NCBI RefSeq assembly: GCF_002814235.1
Contig: NZ_PHSU01000039.1
Coordinates: 62,001-126,000, forward strand
DNA: 64,000 nucleotides
Reading direction: 5' to 3'
From: Pseudomonas sp. QS1027
Lineage (GTDB): Bacteria > Pseudomonadota > Gammaproteobacteria > Pseudomonadales > Pseudomonadaceae
In this document: piece after piece, positions 8,680-19,245 of the stretch
Position numbering within the stretch: the first letter of the stretch is position 1
How the letters are laid out: every line of letters starts with the position of its first letter
The notes under the pieces: model-generated
The model's database searches: none
What the model saw: the letters and a program-made list of their open reading frames with translations, nothing else
Told to the model about the DNA's origin: nothing
Translations under genes and position numbers: made by a program

Positions 8680-10341
8680 TTACAGAGTCATGACTGAGTC
8701 AGTGGAATCCGATGAAAAGCTGGCACTTTGCCGTGCCGCTTGCACGCGGTTGCGTCCGGCATGTTTGGCGCGGTAGAGCGCTTCGTCGGCCTGGCTGGCC
8801 ATCATCAGGGCGTCGGAATCGGCCTGCAGTTCCACCACCCCGGCGCTGAAGGTGCACCACAGATCCTGCGGTTGCGCGGGGTAGTGGATTTCGGCGAAGC
8901 GCTGGCGAATCTCATCCAGCACTTTATAAGCCGACTCGAGATCGGTGTCGGGCATGACGATGGCGAACTCTTCGCCGCCATAACGACCGATAAAGTCGGT
9001 CTTGCGCAGGCGTTGCTTGAGAAACAGCGCCAGGCTCTTGATCACCCGGTCACCCATGGGGTGGCCGTGGCTGTCGTTGACCCGCTTGAAATGGTCGATA
9101 TCGAGCATCGCGAAGCTCAGCGGCTTGCATTCGCGGCGGGCGCGGAAGCTGCAGTCTTCGAGCAGCTGCAGGATATGGGTGTGGTTGTACAGGCCGGTGA
9201 GGCTGTCGCGGACCATCCGCGCCTTGAGGTTGCGGGCGCGGGCGGCGCGGTTGCGCACGGTGGTGATCAGGTGGCGCGGCTTGATCGGCTTGGTGAGGAA
9301 ATCGTCGCCGCCCTCGCTCATGGCGTCGAGCTGCTTGTCCAGGTCGTCTTCGGCCGACAGGTAGATGATCGGCACGCTGACATAGCGGTCGTTGTGGCGG
9401 ATCACCTTGGCCAGTTCCGTGCCGGTGCAGGCTGGCATGTACATGTCGAGGATGATCAGGTCCGGCTGGAAATCCGCCAGTTCGGCCATGGCCTGGATCG
9501 GGTCGATCAGCGTGCGGGTGACGATCCCGGCGCTGTTGAGCAGGCGCTCGGTGTGCAGTGCCTGGGCCCGCGAGTCGTCGATGATCAGCACCTTGTACGG
9601 ATCGTATTGGGCGACGCAGGTGAGTATCTCGATTTTCTCCAGCAGGCTGGAGGCTTCCAGGGTCCCGGTGAGGAACTCCTGGCCGCCGGCGCGCACGGCG
9701 GCCAGGCGCGTCGGGGTGTCGGTTTCGTGGTGGCTGAAGAACAACAGCGGCAGCTTCTGCTCCAGACCCAGTTGCGCTTCGGCGGCCAGGTGCAGGCCCA
9801 TGCCGGCGCCACTGAAGTCGACGTCCATGATGATCGCCGAGGGCAGGCGTTCGGCCATCGACGAGCGGAACGCCGCGACACTTTCCAGCGACTGGGCACT
9901 GAGGCCGAAGAATTCCAGTTGCTTGGCCAGGCGCTCGCCGCGGTCGTGGTCTTGCAGCATCACGTAGACCGGTTTGCGCAGCGGCGGAAGGAAGGTCTGG
10001 TCGAGCTGGTCGCCGTGGCGCAGGCCGGTACGCGACAGGCGCTGCATCAGGCGATTGAGTTCGCTGATCAGGCCGCTGCTCAGGCGTCCGCGGTTGGCCT
10101 CGACGGCTTCCAGGGACTGGCTGATATGGTGGGCCAGTTGGGTATGTTCAGGTTGTTCGAAACGTTCGGCGAAGCGCAGCAGGCGCAGGTTGGCTTCGCT
10201 CAGCTCGGACATGTCGGTGCTCGACCATTCGCTGCGTTGCAGGCGTTGCCAGATCTCGAGGATTTGCCGGGCCTGATGGATGACCCGCTGGGCAAAGTGC
10301 TGCTTGAGGCGCTCGCGGCTGGGGTCTTCTGGCTCGGTCAT
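8680..10341 (-). CDS. gcbA: Diguanylate cyclase with two receiver domains (GcbA-like)
   Basis: A 553-residue cytoplasmic c-di-GMP synthase. A helical N-terminal region (1-120) precedes a first receiver domain (about 125-240, candidate phospho-Asp D173 in IIMDVDF) and a canonical second receiver (about 249-365, acidic pair D255/D256, phospho-Asp D299, K351). The GGDEF domain carries GGEEF at 455-459, and an inhibitory RxxD site (R446-D449) lies five residues before it. Architecture and position match GcbA of P. fluorescens and PA4843, which promote biofilm attachment. The first receiver has a weaker acidic pocket and may be regulatory only. Confidence 0.88.
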   Translation of the reverse strand: MTEPEDPSRERLKQHFAQRVIHQARQILEIWQRLQRSEWSSTDMSELSEANLRLLRFAERFEQPEHTQLAHHISQSLEAVEANRGRLSSGLISELNRLMQRLSRTGLRHGDQLDQTFLPPLRKPVYVMLQDHDRGERLAKQLEFFGLSAQSLESVAAFRSSMAERLPSAIIMDVDFSGAGMGLHLAAEAQLGLEQKLPLLFFSHHETDTPTRLAAVRAGGQEFLTGTLEASSLLEKIEILTCVAQYDPYKVLIIDDSRAQALHTERLLNSAGIVTRTLIDPIQAMAELADFQPDLIILDMYMPACTGTELAKVIRHNDRYVSVPIIYLSAEDDLDKQLDAMSEGGDDFLTKPIKPRHLITTVRNRAARARNLKARMVRDSLTGLYNHTHILQLLEDCSFRARRECKPLSFAMLDIDHFKRVNDSHGHPMGDRVIKSLALFLKQRLRKTDFIGRYGGEEFAIVMPDTDLESAYKVLDEIRQRFAEIHYPAQPQDLWCTFSAGVVELQADSDALMMASQADEALYRAKHAGRNRVQAARQSASFSSDSTDSVMTL

Positions 10342-10646
10342 GTCCTGACTACTAGTGAGGGGAACGGCTGGGGTCGACTGATGGCTCTATGCTAGCAGCT
10401 CTTTTCGTCAATGGCGGTGTCATCCGTCAATTAAGCTGATTCATTTGGTGACCCACCGGTTTCGCTGGGTTGGATCCCACAACAAGACCGGAGAGGTCGT
10501 ATCGGGGAGGCGCCCTGCCGGGGCTTGATTTATAGTGCTCGCACGGATGGCAACGCTGCCGTGCCCTTGACCTTGCGCAATGACAGGAAAGGCACGATGG
10601 AGCAGGGTTGTGGTCGAACCGATGAATTCAGGAAAAGGATAGAGCC
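10342..10646. other. Divergent intergenic region between gcbA and the DUF2333 gene
   Basis: A 305-bp stretch with no convincing gene. It should hold the promoters of the minus-strand gcbA and the plus-strand DUF2333 gene. A TATAGT hexamer at 10531-10536 could be a -10 element for the plus strand. A small hairpin with arms GCACGG and CCGTGC lies at 10541-10564. No operator of a known regulator was recognised. Confidence 0.5.
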
Positions 10647-11714
10647 ATGCTGGACTGGAAAAAACGCGAAGACAGCGCGCCGGAGCGCGCCGCCGAACCC
10701 AAGTCGGCGACCCGCGGTTATTTTCGCGGGATGCTGTTCAGTCGTGCACTGGCGACCCTGCTGGGCTTGTACCTGCTGACCACGATCCTCATCGGTTGGT
10801 ACTGGAGCCAGGAGCCGCCGCTGTTTGCGGTGCAGCAGAACGCCCAGATGGCCGCCGAGAAGGAAGGCCGCAAGATGGTGGTCGGCTATACCACGGTGGA
10901 AACCCTCAAGACCGTGGCCGGCACCTTGCTCCACAAGCCCGGTGGCTACCTGTCCAACGACCGTTTTCCGCCGGGCGTCTGGCTGGACAATATTCCCAGC
11001 TGGGAATACGGCGTGCTGGTCCAGGTCCGCGACATGACCCGTGCCCTGCGCAAGGACTTCGCCCGTTCCCAGTCGCAATCGGCTGAAGATGCCGATCTGG
11101 CCAAGGCCGAGCCGCGCTTCAACTTCGACAACAAGAGCTGGATGCTGCCGTCCAGCGAGTCGGAATATCAGGAAGGGATCAATTCCCTGAGCCGCTACCA
11201 GGCCCGTTTGTCCGATCCGAACCAGAACAATGCACTGTTCTATGCTCGCGCCGACAACCTGAACAACTGGCTCGGCGATGTCGCGACCCGTCTCGGCTCG
11301 CTGTCCCAGCGCCTGTCGGCCAGTGTCGGGCGGGTCAAGCTGAACACCGCGCTGAAAACCGAAAGCGTGATCCCGGGGCAAGCGCCGCAGGTCGATGAGG
11401 AAATCGTCGAAACCCCGTGGTTGCAGATCGACAACGTGTTCTATGAGGCACGCGGCCAGGCCTGGGCACTGTCGCACCTGCTGCGGGCTGTCGAGGTCGA
11501 CTTCGCCGACGTGTTGGCGAAGAAGAACGCCACGGTCAGCGTGCGCCAGATCATTCGTGAACTGGAGGCCTCACAGCAGCCGATCTGGAGCCCGATGATC
11601 CTCAATGGCAGCGGCTTCGGTATCCTGGCGAACCACTCGCTGGTCATGGCCAACTATATTTCCCGGGCCAACGCGGCGGTGATCGATTTGCGCCAACTGC
11701 TGAACCAGGGCTGA
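10647..11714 (+). CDS. DUF2333 family membrane protein
   Basis: A 355-residue protein of the DUF2333 family, conserved in pseudomonads beside the Nudix gene that follows 3 bp later (PA4842-like). A charged, cytoplasmic N-terminus (1-30) leads to one membrane segment, LATLLGLYLLTTILIGWYW (about 35-53). The remaining 300 residues, probably periplasmic, are rich in amphipathic helices. The function is unknown. A GGAAAAGGATAGAG stretch supplies a purine-rich ribosome site before the ATG. Confidence 0.85.
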   Translation: MLDWKKREDSAPERAAEPKSATRGYFRGMLFSRALATLLGLYLLTTILIGWYWSQEPPLFAVQQNAQMAAEKEGRKMVVGYTTVETLKTVAGTLLHKPGGYLSNDRFPPGVWLDNIPSWEYGVLVQVRDMTRALRKDFARSQSQSAEDADLAKAEPRFNFDNKSWMLPSSESEYQEGINSLSRYQARLSDPNQNNALFYARADNLNNWLGDVATRLGSLSQRLSASVGRVKLNTALKTESVIPGQAPQVDEEIVETPWLQIDNVFYEARGQAWALSHLLRAVEVDFADVLAKKNATVSVRQIIRELEASQQPIWSPMILNGSGFGILANHSLVMANYISRANAAVIDLRQLLNQG

Positions 11715-11717
11715 GCC

Positions 11718-12245
11718 ATGGATAACGCTTCGCAGGAGGCCCTGCACCGCGCGGCCTCCGACGCCGAACAGATCGCCTGGGTCGACGCCGATGACCAGTT
11801 GCTCGGCGCCCTGGCCCGAATCGAGTTGCGCGAGCGCGGCCTGATCGGGCGCGGCACCTATATCCTGCTGTTCAACTCCGCCGGTGAGCTGTGCGTGCAC
11901 CGGCGGACCTTGAGCAAGGCCATCTACCCCGGTTACTGGGATGTGGCCGCCGGCGGCATGGTCCAGGCCGACGAAAGTTATGCCGAGTCCGCTGCCCGCG
12001 AGCTGGAAGAAGAGCTGGGGGTCAGTGGCGTGCCGCTGACCGAGCACGAGCACTTCTTCTTCGATCAGCCGGGCAACCGGCTCTGGTGCGCGGTGTTCAG
12101 CGCGGTCTGGGACGGGCCGCTGCGGCTGCAGTCGGAAGAGGTACTCGAGGCGCGTTTTGTCCCGGTCGACCAGGCCCTGCGTGAAACCCTGGAAAAGCCC
12201 TACTGCCCGGACTCCCTGGCGGCGTTGAAACGTTATCTGCAATAA
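11718..12245 (+). CDS. Nudix hydrolase
   Basis: A 175-residue Nudix enzyme. The complete Nudix box runs from GMVQADE to ARELEEELGV (about 78-100) and fits GX5EX7REUXEEXGU. A YLLFNSAGELCVHRR stretch and the WDVAAGG lead-in recall the YfcD/IPP-isomerase-like Nudix subgroup. These enzymes cleave nucleoside diphosphates linked to another moiety; the substrate cannot be read from the sequence. It starts 3 bp after the DUF2333 stop, so the pair is probably translated from one mRNA. Confidence 0.9.
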   Translation: MDNASQEALHRAASDAEQIAWVDADDQLLGALARIELRERGLIGRGTYILLFNSAGELCVHRRTLSKAIYPGYWDVAAGGMVQADESYAESAARELEEELGVSGVPLTEHEHFFFDQPGNRLWCAVFSAVWDGPLRLQSEEVLEARFVPVDQALRETLEKPYCPDSLAALKRYLQ

Positions 12246-12450
12246 CGCGGCAGCGACGTCGCAAAAGCTTCATCAATTGGCGCTGTTTGGCTATTGGGCC
12301 GGGGGCTTTTTGCCGTTACACTGCGCGACTTTCAAAGCTGCGGCGGCGTTGCCCGCCGCAGTTGCGCTGCCCCTGCCTGAGTGGGGCTTCGCGGTCGCAG
12401 GCCCCTCCCGGGGGTGTGACCAGTCTTTAGTCCTCCCAAGAGGATTGCCG

Positions 12451-12822
12451 GTGGCCAAAAAAGCCGCATCCTTCGCCGCCCTCGGTGGCCTGGTGTTTTC
12501 CACCGACGCAGGTCGACATTGCCCGGACTGTAGCCAGCCGGTGGCGGCCTGTATCTGCAAACAAAACGTTCTTCCTGCCGGTGACGGCATTGCCCGCGTG
12601 CGTCGCGAAAGCAAGGGCCGTGGCGGCAAGACGGTGACCACTGTCACCGGCGTGCCCTTGGCCGAAGACGCCCTCAAGGACCTGGCGACCGCGTTGAAGA
12701 AACGCTGTGGAACCGGTGGTGCCTTGAAGGATGGCGTGATCGAGATCCAGGGCGATCACGTCGAGTTGCTGCTGGCCGAGCTGGAAAAGCACGGTTTCAA
12801 GGCGAAGAAGTCCGGCGGCTAG
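12451..12822 (+). CDS. yciH: YciH/SUI1 family translation initiation factor-like protein
   Basis: A 123-residue protein of the eIF1/SUI1 fold. I place the start at GTG 12451 (VAKKAASFAALGGLVFSTD), preceded by an AAGAGG ribosome site; the open frame further upstream shows no similarity. A CPDC...CICK cysteine group (about 30-45) may bind metal. The core SUI1 block reads GRGGKTVTTVTGVP (about 57-70), followed by LKKRCGTGGALKDG and EIQGDH. E. coli YciH affects fidelity of start-site selection. It lies upstream of speA as in P. aeruginosa (PA4840-PA4839). Confidence 0.9.
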   Translation: MAKKAASFAALGGLVFSTDAGRHCPDCSQPVAACICKQNVLPAGDGIARVRRESKGRGGKTVTTVTGVPLAEDALKDLATALKKRCGTGGALKDGVIEIQGDHVELLLAELEKHGFKAKKSGG

Positions 12823-12826
12823 CAGC

Positions 12827-12906
12827 CTCTGTGAAAACCACCGTGAAGTTGACCCATCGGCCCGGATGAACGAAGCCGGGCTGTCGTCCCCATGGTTTTC
12901 ACAGAG
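12827..12906. repeat. Nested inverted repeat between yciH and speA
   Basis: Perfect 14-bp arms, CTCTGTGAAAACCA (12827-12840) and its complement (12893-12906), enclose 52 nt. Inside is a second hairpin with arms GCCCGG and CCGGGC (12860-12865 and 12876-12881). A short palindrome CTGTTC-CC-GAACAG follows at 12908-12921. No T-run follows the stem, so it is not an ordinary terminator. It could be a small mobile palindrome or a structured 5' leader of speA. Confidence 0.7.
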
Positions 12907-13049
12907 CCTGTTCCCGAACAGTTTCTAAACTCGGTGCTGGATTCAAGGTCTTAGTCCCTTGCATGCAGGCGAATCGTCATTTTCATTCTTTAGACTGCGC
13001 GCAGCCTGGACCCAGGTGGCGCTATTTGACTTCTTTATAGGGGACTTCG

Positions 13050-14963
<1,914 letters not shown>

Positions 14964-15051
14964 GGCGCGCCAATAGTTCCCAGGAAAATGCCTTGTTTGA
15001 GTTTGGTTTTTTCCTGTGAGCTTGTAGGTAATGTCCTTTTGTGAAAAAGCC

Positions 15052-15072
15052 ACCCACCGAGGTGGGTTTTTT
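15052..15072 (+). terminator. Rho-independent terminator after speA
   Basis: The stem ACCCACC...GGTGGGT (15052-15067, about four unpaired bases at the tip) is followed by six T residues on the plus strand. It ends the yciH/speA transcription unit. Confidence 0.85.
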
Positions 15073-15207
15073 ATGCCCTGAAGTCAAGGCGATGGCTTCC
15101 CTTGTTCTGTGTTTTGCGTAGGTCTTTTCTCTAACGCTGCTTCGGCCCTCTACTCGGCCTTGTCTCTCGGCGAGAATCCCTGTCGGTGCCACGTATGAGG
15201 AAAGCCA

Positions 15208-16563
15208 ATGTTCGATCCAGTCAGCGAGCCGTTTTTTCGGCTGGATGTAGCGGGCTTGTCCCATCCCCTGATTGTCACTGCCTTTAGCGGCACGGAGGCG
15301 ATCGACGAGCTGTTTGCCTTTGAGCTGGATGTCCTCGACGAGGAAGGCGAACTGGACCTGGCCGGGTTGATGTACCGCAGTTGCTACCTGGCGCTGGGGA
15401 CCGAGAACGCCGGTTTTCACGCGCAGATACAGGGCGTCAACCTGACGCTACGGGGCTTGGCGCGGGGCCATTGCCGCCTGTCCCTGGGGCCGCGCCTGGG
15501 GTGCCTGGCGCAGCGGGTGAGCCGGCGCCTGTTCCAGCACTGCTCGGTTCCGGCGATCATCGCCCGGGTGCTCGAGGAACATGGCCTGGGCGACGATGCC
15601 GTGCGTTTCTCGCTCAAGGGTCACTATGCCCGGCGTGCCTGTTGCGTTCAGTACGAGGAGTCAAACCTGGCGTTTGTGCAGCGGCTCTGCGCGGAGGAGG
15701 GCATCCACTATCATTTCCAGCACAGTCGGGACGTGCACTTGCTGGTCTTTGCCGATCACCAGGGGGCGTTTCGGCGAGCCCCACAGGCGCGCTTCGCCCA
15801 TGAGGCGGGCCCGGGTGTACTCGATTTTTGCGTCACGCTGGCCGCTGGCGGCCGCCGTCGTGGCGGCCGTGGGGCTCAGGTGGCGGAGGGCGAAAGCGAT
15901 CTGCCCGGCCTGGCCAGCGGTGCCTACCTGCCCGTTTCCGGCCATCCTTGTGCGGCCTGGAATCGGTTGTGGCTGGTGACCCGGCTTAGCCATCGTGGCG
16001 ACAGCCTGCCCGGTGAGTTGGCGGACACCGGGCCGCGGGTGCGTTATGGCAATGCCTTTGCGGCGACGTCCTGGGAGGTGGCGTTTCGCTCCCGAAGGCG
16101 CAGGCCCGGCCCGGTGTTATCGGGGCTGTTCCGGGCGCAGGTGGTCGACGTCGACGAGCAGGGGACCTTTCGCGACGAAACAGGGCGGGTGGCGGTGCGC
16201 ATCGACGCCTTTTCCCAATGCAGTGCTTCGTCCCAGGCGCCTTGCTGGTTGCCGTTGGCTCGCTCGCTGCAACGTGAATGCGAGGAAAACGGCTCGGCAC
16301 TGATGGTGGGTATGGCGGTGTGGGTGCGCTTTCAGGACGGCGATGCGCAAGCACCGCGAATTGTCATGCGTGCCGATGTCCGGTTGCCGAGGCCGCTGCC
16401 CGCTGGCGCGCAACGTCCGCGTCGGGAGCCGATTCTCGAATCCCTGCACGCCGGTTATCCGCTGGTGTTGCTGTGCGGGCAGCCCATGGGCGGCAGCGAG
16501 CGTCACTGCGCGGTGCAGGATTGTGTCTGTCGGGGTGTACTCCCGCGAAGGGGCCTGTCATGA
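15208..16563 (+). CDS. VgrG-like type VI secretion tip protein without spike domain
   Basis: A 451-residue protein resembling the base of VgrG, the T6SS needle tip. The gp27-like region includes CCVQYEESNLAFVQRLCAEEG (about 150-170) followed by an IHYHFQH segment. A gp5-like OB fold follows at about 310-390 (DETGRVAVRI, QAPCWLPLA, VGMAVWVRFQDGD). The usual long beta-helical spike after the OB fold is missing; instead there are about 60 residues with several cysteines and an arginine-rich end. Usual VgrG proteins exceed 600 residues. A GAGGAAAG ribosome site precedes the ATG. The stop overlaps the DUF4123 start by 4 bp. It may be a reduced tip or a decaying copy. Confidence 0.75.
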   Translation: MFDPVSEPFFRLDVAGLSHPLIVTAFSGTEAIDELFAFELDVLDEEGELDLAGLMYRSCYLALGTENAGFHAQIQGVNLTLRGLARGHCRLSLGPRLGCLAQRVSRRLFQHCSVPAIIARVLEEHGLGDDAVRFSLKGHYARRACCVQYEESNLAFVQRLCAEEGIHYHFQHSRDVHLLVFADHQGAFRRAPQARFAHEAGPGVLDFCVTLAAGGRRRGGRGAQVAEGESDLPGLASGAYLPVSGHPCAAWNRLWLVTRLSHRGDSLPGELADTGPRVRYGNAFAATSWEVAFRSRRRRPGPVLSGLFRAQVVDVDEQGTFRDETGRVAVRIDAFSQCSASSQAPCWLPLARSLQRECEENGSALMVGMAVWVRFQDGDAQAPRIVMRADVRLPRPLPAGAQRPRREPILESLHAGYPLVLLCGQPMGGSERHCAVQDCVCRGVLPRRGLS

Positions 16564-17348
16564 AGACGACGGACGATTGCAGCCAGTGGTTGCTGCTGGA
16601 TGTGCCCGGTGCCCCGGGGGTAGTCGAGGCGCTGAAGGAGCGTTACGCGCACTACCTGGCGTACAACCTGTTCGAAGGCACACCGTTTCAGGGTCTGGGG
16701 GAAGTCGCTCCGCGCCTGTTGCAACTGGCCGAGGATTGCCCGTTGAGCCGCCTCAGCCAGGCCAACCCGAGTCTCTGGCCGGGCTTGTTCCTGCATACCC
16801 GGGCGCCGGTGCAGGCGTTGCTGGCCCACTTGCGGCAGATACTGGTGGTGGGTTTCGACGAGCAGCATCGAGGCTTGCTCAGTTACTACAACCCGCAGAC
16901 CGCGAGCTATCTCTTCGACTCATCGGACCCGCGCGAACTGAGCGGCTGGCTCGGCCCCATCCGCTGTCTGTACTGGCATGGCGGGACCTGGGCGGACCGG
17001 GCCATTGGCAGTGTCGGCTGGCAGCAACTGTTCAACCCCGGACTCGAGGTTGATGTCCTCGGTGCGCCGCCGGTCCTGGACAGCCGCCAGCGGCGTCGTC
17101 TGCAGACCTGCCTGCTGGAGCGCCACGCCTATCAGTGGAGCCGCTGCAGCGGGCATGAATACGACCGGACCTGGTGCCATGTGCAGGAGGGCATCGCCCA
17201 GGGCTTTCGCGAGTACGGCCTGCTCGATGGCTGGCTGCATCTGCGTGCGGAGTATCCCGCGGAGCCCATTCCGACGGACCCGTTGGGGGACTCTCCTGTC
17301 GAACGCCTGGAAAACCTGCGCCGTACCTGGGGTGCAGGCCACGGTTGA
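16560..17348 (+). CDS. DUF4123 domain protein (T6SS effector adaptor-like)
   Basis: A 262-residue protein with the DUF4123 core in the first 130 residues (WLLLDVPGAPG, LSRLSQANPSLWPGLFL, LRQILVV, LLSYYNP and a later IRCLYWHGGTW block). DUF4123 proteins (Tap-1/TEC) load effectors onto a cognate VgrG and normally lie between vgrG and an effector gene. Here the ATG overlaps the VgrG stop, supporting coupling, but no effector follows: the next genes are on the opposite strand. The C-terminal 100 residues have no motif I recognise. Confidence 0.75.
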   Translation: MKTTDDCSQWLLLDVPGAPGVVEALKERYAHYLAYNLFEGTPFQGLGEVAPRLLQLAEDCPLSRLSQANPSLWPGLFLHTRAPVQALLAHLRQILVVGFDEQHRGLLSYYNPQTASYLFDSSDPRELSGWLGPIRCLYWHGGTWADRAIGSVGWQQLFNPGLEVDVLGAPPVLDSRQRRRLQTCLLERHAYQWSRCSGHEYDRTWCHVQEGIAQGFREYGLLDGWLHLRAEYPAEPIPTDPLGDSPVERLENLRRTWGAGHG

Positions 17349-17377
17349 TCGGCTTCATCGCGCCAAGTTTGCCTGGG

Positions 17378-17605
17378 TCATTTCTCAGGTTTGTACTTGA
17401 AGACTCGATACCAGATGCACGCCAAGATAATGATCACCATGGGGGGCGCTAGTGAAATCATGACCTCCTGCAGCGAGCTGATCTGTATCTCCGGGTAGAA
17501 GTCCTGATGGCGCCGAACGGCGGTGAACCATATGATCGACAAAATCAGTAGAACTTTTCGAGCCTTGGCGGTAGCTTGCAAAAGTTTGGTTGTCTCTTCT
17601 TTCAT
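17378..17605 (-). CDS. Small hypothetical membrane protein
   Basis: A 75-residue protein starting MKEETTKLLQATAKARKVLL with two hydrophobic segments (about 18-33 and 48-66) and a charged C-terminus YRVFKYKPEK. The ATG is chosen because the upstream frame runs into the neighbouring outer-membrane protein gene. It is transcribed towards the DUF4123 gene and its stop lies 29 bp from that gene's end. I do not recognise the family. Its position next to a T6SS tip/adaptor pair makes an immunity-type role possible, but nothing in the sequence proves it. Confidence 0.5.
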   Translation of the reverse strand: MKEETTKLLQATAKARKVLLILSIIWFTAVRRHQDFYPEIQISSLQEVMISLAPPMVIIILACIWYRVFKYKPEK

Positions 17606-17643
17606 GTGGCTGCCCCTGGTGTTTGAATCATTCGGCCCACTGC

Positions 17644-18468
17644 TTAAAAAGCGTAGCCAATCCCGATCTTGAAAGTTGTATCGTCGGTCCGGCTCTCGGG
17701 CATCCATACAGCCTCTCCGTTCAGAATTCTGTGCGTGGCACTGCTGCCATATTTAAAGGATGTGTAATCGATACCCACATTTCCATGAAGGTTTTTCGTG
17801 AATGCATAATCTGTAGATAAGCCGGCCTTATACAGATTGGAATCTCCGAGCGCACCAGAAAAGGCATTAGGGCCATTCTGATTATAGTCTGCCGCGAACG
17901 TGCGCCCGATCAAGGCATTGGCAGTAAACACCAAATGGGAAAGAGGCGAATATTGAATGAGCGTACCGGCGCCATACCAGCTGTGGGTAAAAGTTGAATC
18001 GGAACTGGATTTGATCTGCTGTTCATGACGGCCAAGTTCGCCGTAAGGAGTGATCATGAACACCCCGTCAAGCGCAAACCCTTTTCCCCACCGCAGACTG
18101 TAGTCGGAAATGGTTGAACCCGCCTGGCCAACGGCAGTGCCGTAAATTCTGGTTGGCTTGAGTACGCCCTTGGTATCGGTATTTCCGTCGCTCTTGTTGT
18201 ACTGAAGTTGAAGGTAGTCGTTATCCAGCAGCAGGTCATTCATCATGGAAAAAGATAATGCAAAGCCAGGGATGTGACCGCTTTCCGTATAATACGTTCC
18301 GGCAAGACTACCTCCTCTCCCGTCGTTAGTTTCCTTGTAGTCGACTTTCGTGGAAATGGCTTGGACTTCAAACTGGTTATTCGATGCTTTTATGTCGTCT
18401 GTTCCGGCGAATGCCGTTGTGCACAACGCTGCAGTGGCTGCGAAGATTGCCATCTGATTGATTTTCAA
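17644..18468 (-). CDS. Outer-membrane beta-barrel protein
   Basis: A 274-residue exported protein. The start is TTG at 18468, six bases after a GAGGG ribosome site; the first ATG lies five codons inside the signal peptide MKINQMAIFAATAALCTTAFA. The mature part alternates polar and hydrophobic residues, with repeated aromatic ends such as YLQLQYN, YSLRWGKG and VGIDYTSFKYG. It ends IGIGYAF, a terminal phenylalanine typical of outer-membrane barrels. No family was recognised with confidence. Base composition is lower in GC than the neighbouring core genes. Confidence 0.65.
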   Translation of the reverse strand: MKINQMAIFAATAALCTTAFAGTDDIKASNNQFEVQAISTKVDYKETNDGRGGSLAGTYYTESGHIPGFALSFSMMNDLLLDNDYLQLQYNKSDGNTDTKGVLKPTRIYGTAVGQAGSTISDYSLRWGKGFALDGVFMITPYGELGRHEQQIKSSSDSTFTHSWYGAGTLIQYSPLSHLVFTANALIGRTFAADYNQNGPNAFSGALGDSNLYKAGLSTDYAFTKNLHGNVGIDYTSFKYGSSATHRILNGEAVWMPESRTDDTTFKIGIGYAF

Positions 18469-19245
18469 TTTGTTCCCTCAAGTTAAAAAAATAAAATCAT
18501 AAACCGCCCGCAAACGGCAATGTTCACATGTTCTGTTGCTGGCGGTCAGGACAGCCCCGACAGGTGCCTGGGACGCTTGGCACTGACGGCGAAATCCGAG
18601 AGTTGGGCGATGTCGGCGAATTGAGGCAATGTCACTGTTTTCACTTCCTGTGGGCTGTAGCGTCTCAGGTGAAACGCGCTCCTTGCATTACGGTCAGGCA
18701 TCTCAACTCAATAGCATTCACGAAAGAGGGCGGTACATCGTGCTATGACAGGCACGCTGAACCCGCCTTGAGCAGGCTGATACATGCAAAAGGCGTTGTC
18801 GCTAAAATTCGGATTTACCAAAAGCTTGAAGTTAATACCCACTTAAGTTGGATATCAAAAAGCCATCAAATGCTAGCACCTACTACGCTCGAAAAAAAGC
18901 AGGCTTTTCCCCGGCAACACTGATTGATGGCCGCGCGCAGGCAACTCTTTCAGTCAGGATGATTTGTATCAATAAATAGATATTAAAGTGAAAATGTGAA
19001 CCTGAACTGGTGCATGTGGACTTGGAAGGTCAATATTTCCAATGGGTTTAGCCATTTTTTAACTGAGTAGCCCAGTAACGTCTAACCTACAATTGACTCA
19101 TGCTCCTATACCCTGAAGACTCGAAAAGCCGCCGCTCAAGCATGGAGTACGTCCTATTCCCTTCAATCCAGGGTTGATAACTTCAACCCCTGTTCAGCAT
19201 TGGTTCAGCTTGATCAGCCGCTGGGTTGGGTTGCGATGGGGTGAC
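18469..19245. other. Gene-poor, AT-richer intergenic region
   Basis: A 777-bp stretch without a convincing gene. The right part (about 18780-19130) is clearly AT-richer than the chromosome average. One open frame of 131 codons (18528-18923) has no ribosome site or recognisable domain and is not called. No tRNA, insertion sequence end or terminal repeat was seen. It may be a remnant of an acquired segment together with the barrel and small membrane genes. Confidence 0.5.

Noticed and set aside
15208..17348. Prophage or pyocin tail module
   Set aside because: Only the VgrG-like and DUF4123 genes are present; no sheath, tube, baseplate or lysis genes flank them.
18528..18923. 131-codon frame in the gene-poor region
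   Set aside because: No ribosome site and no recognisable domain; composition gives no support for coding.
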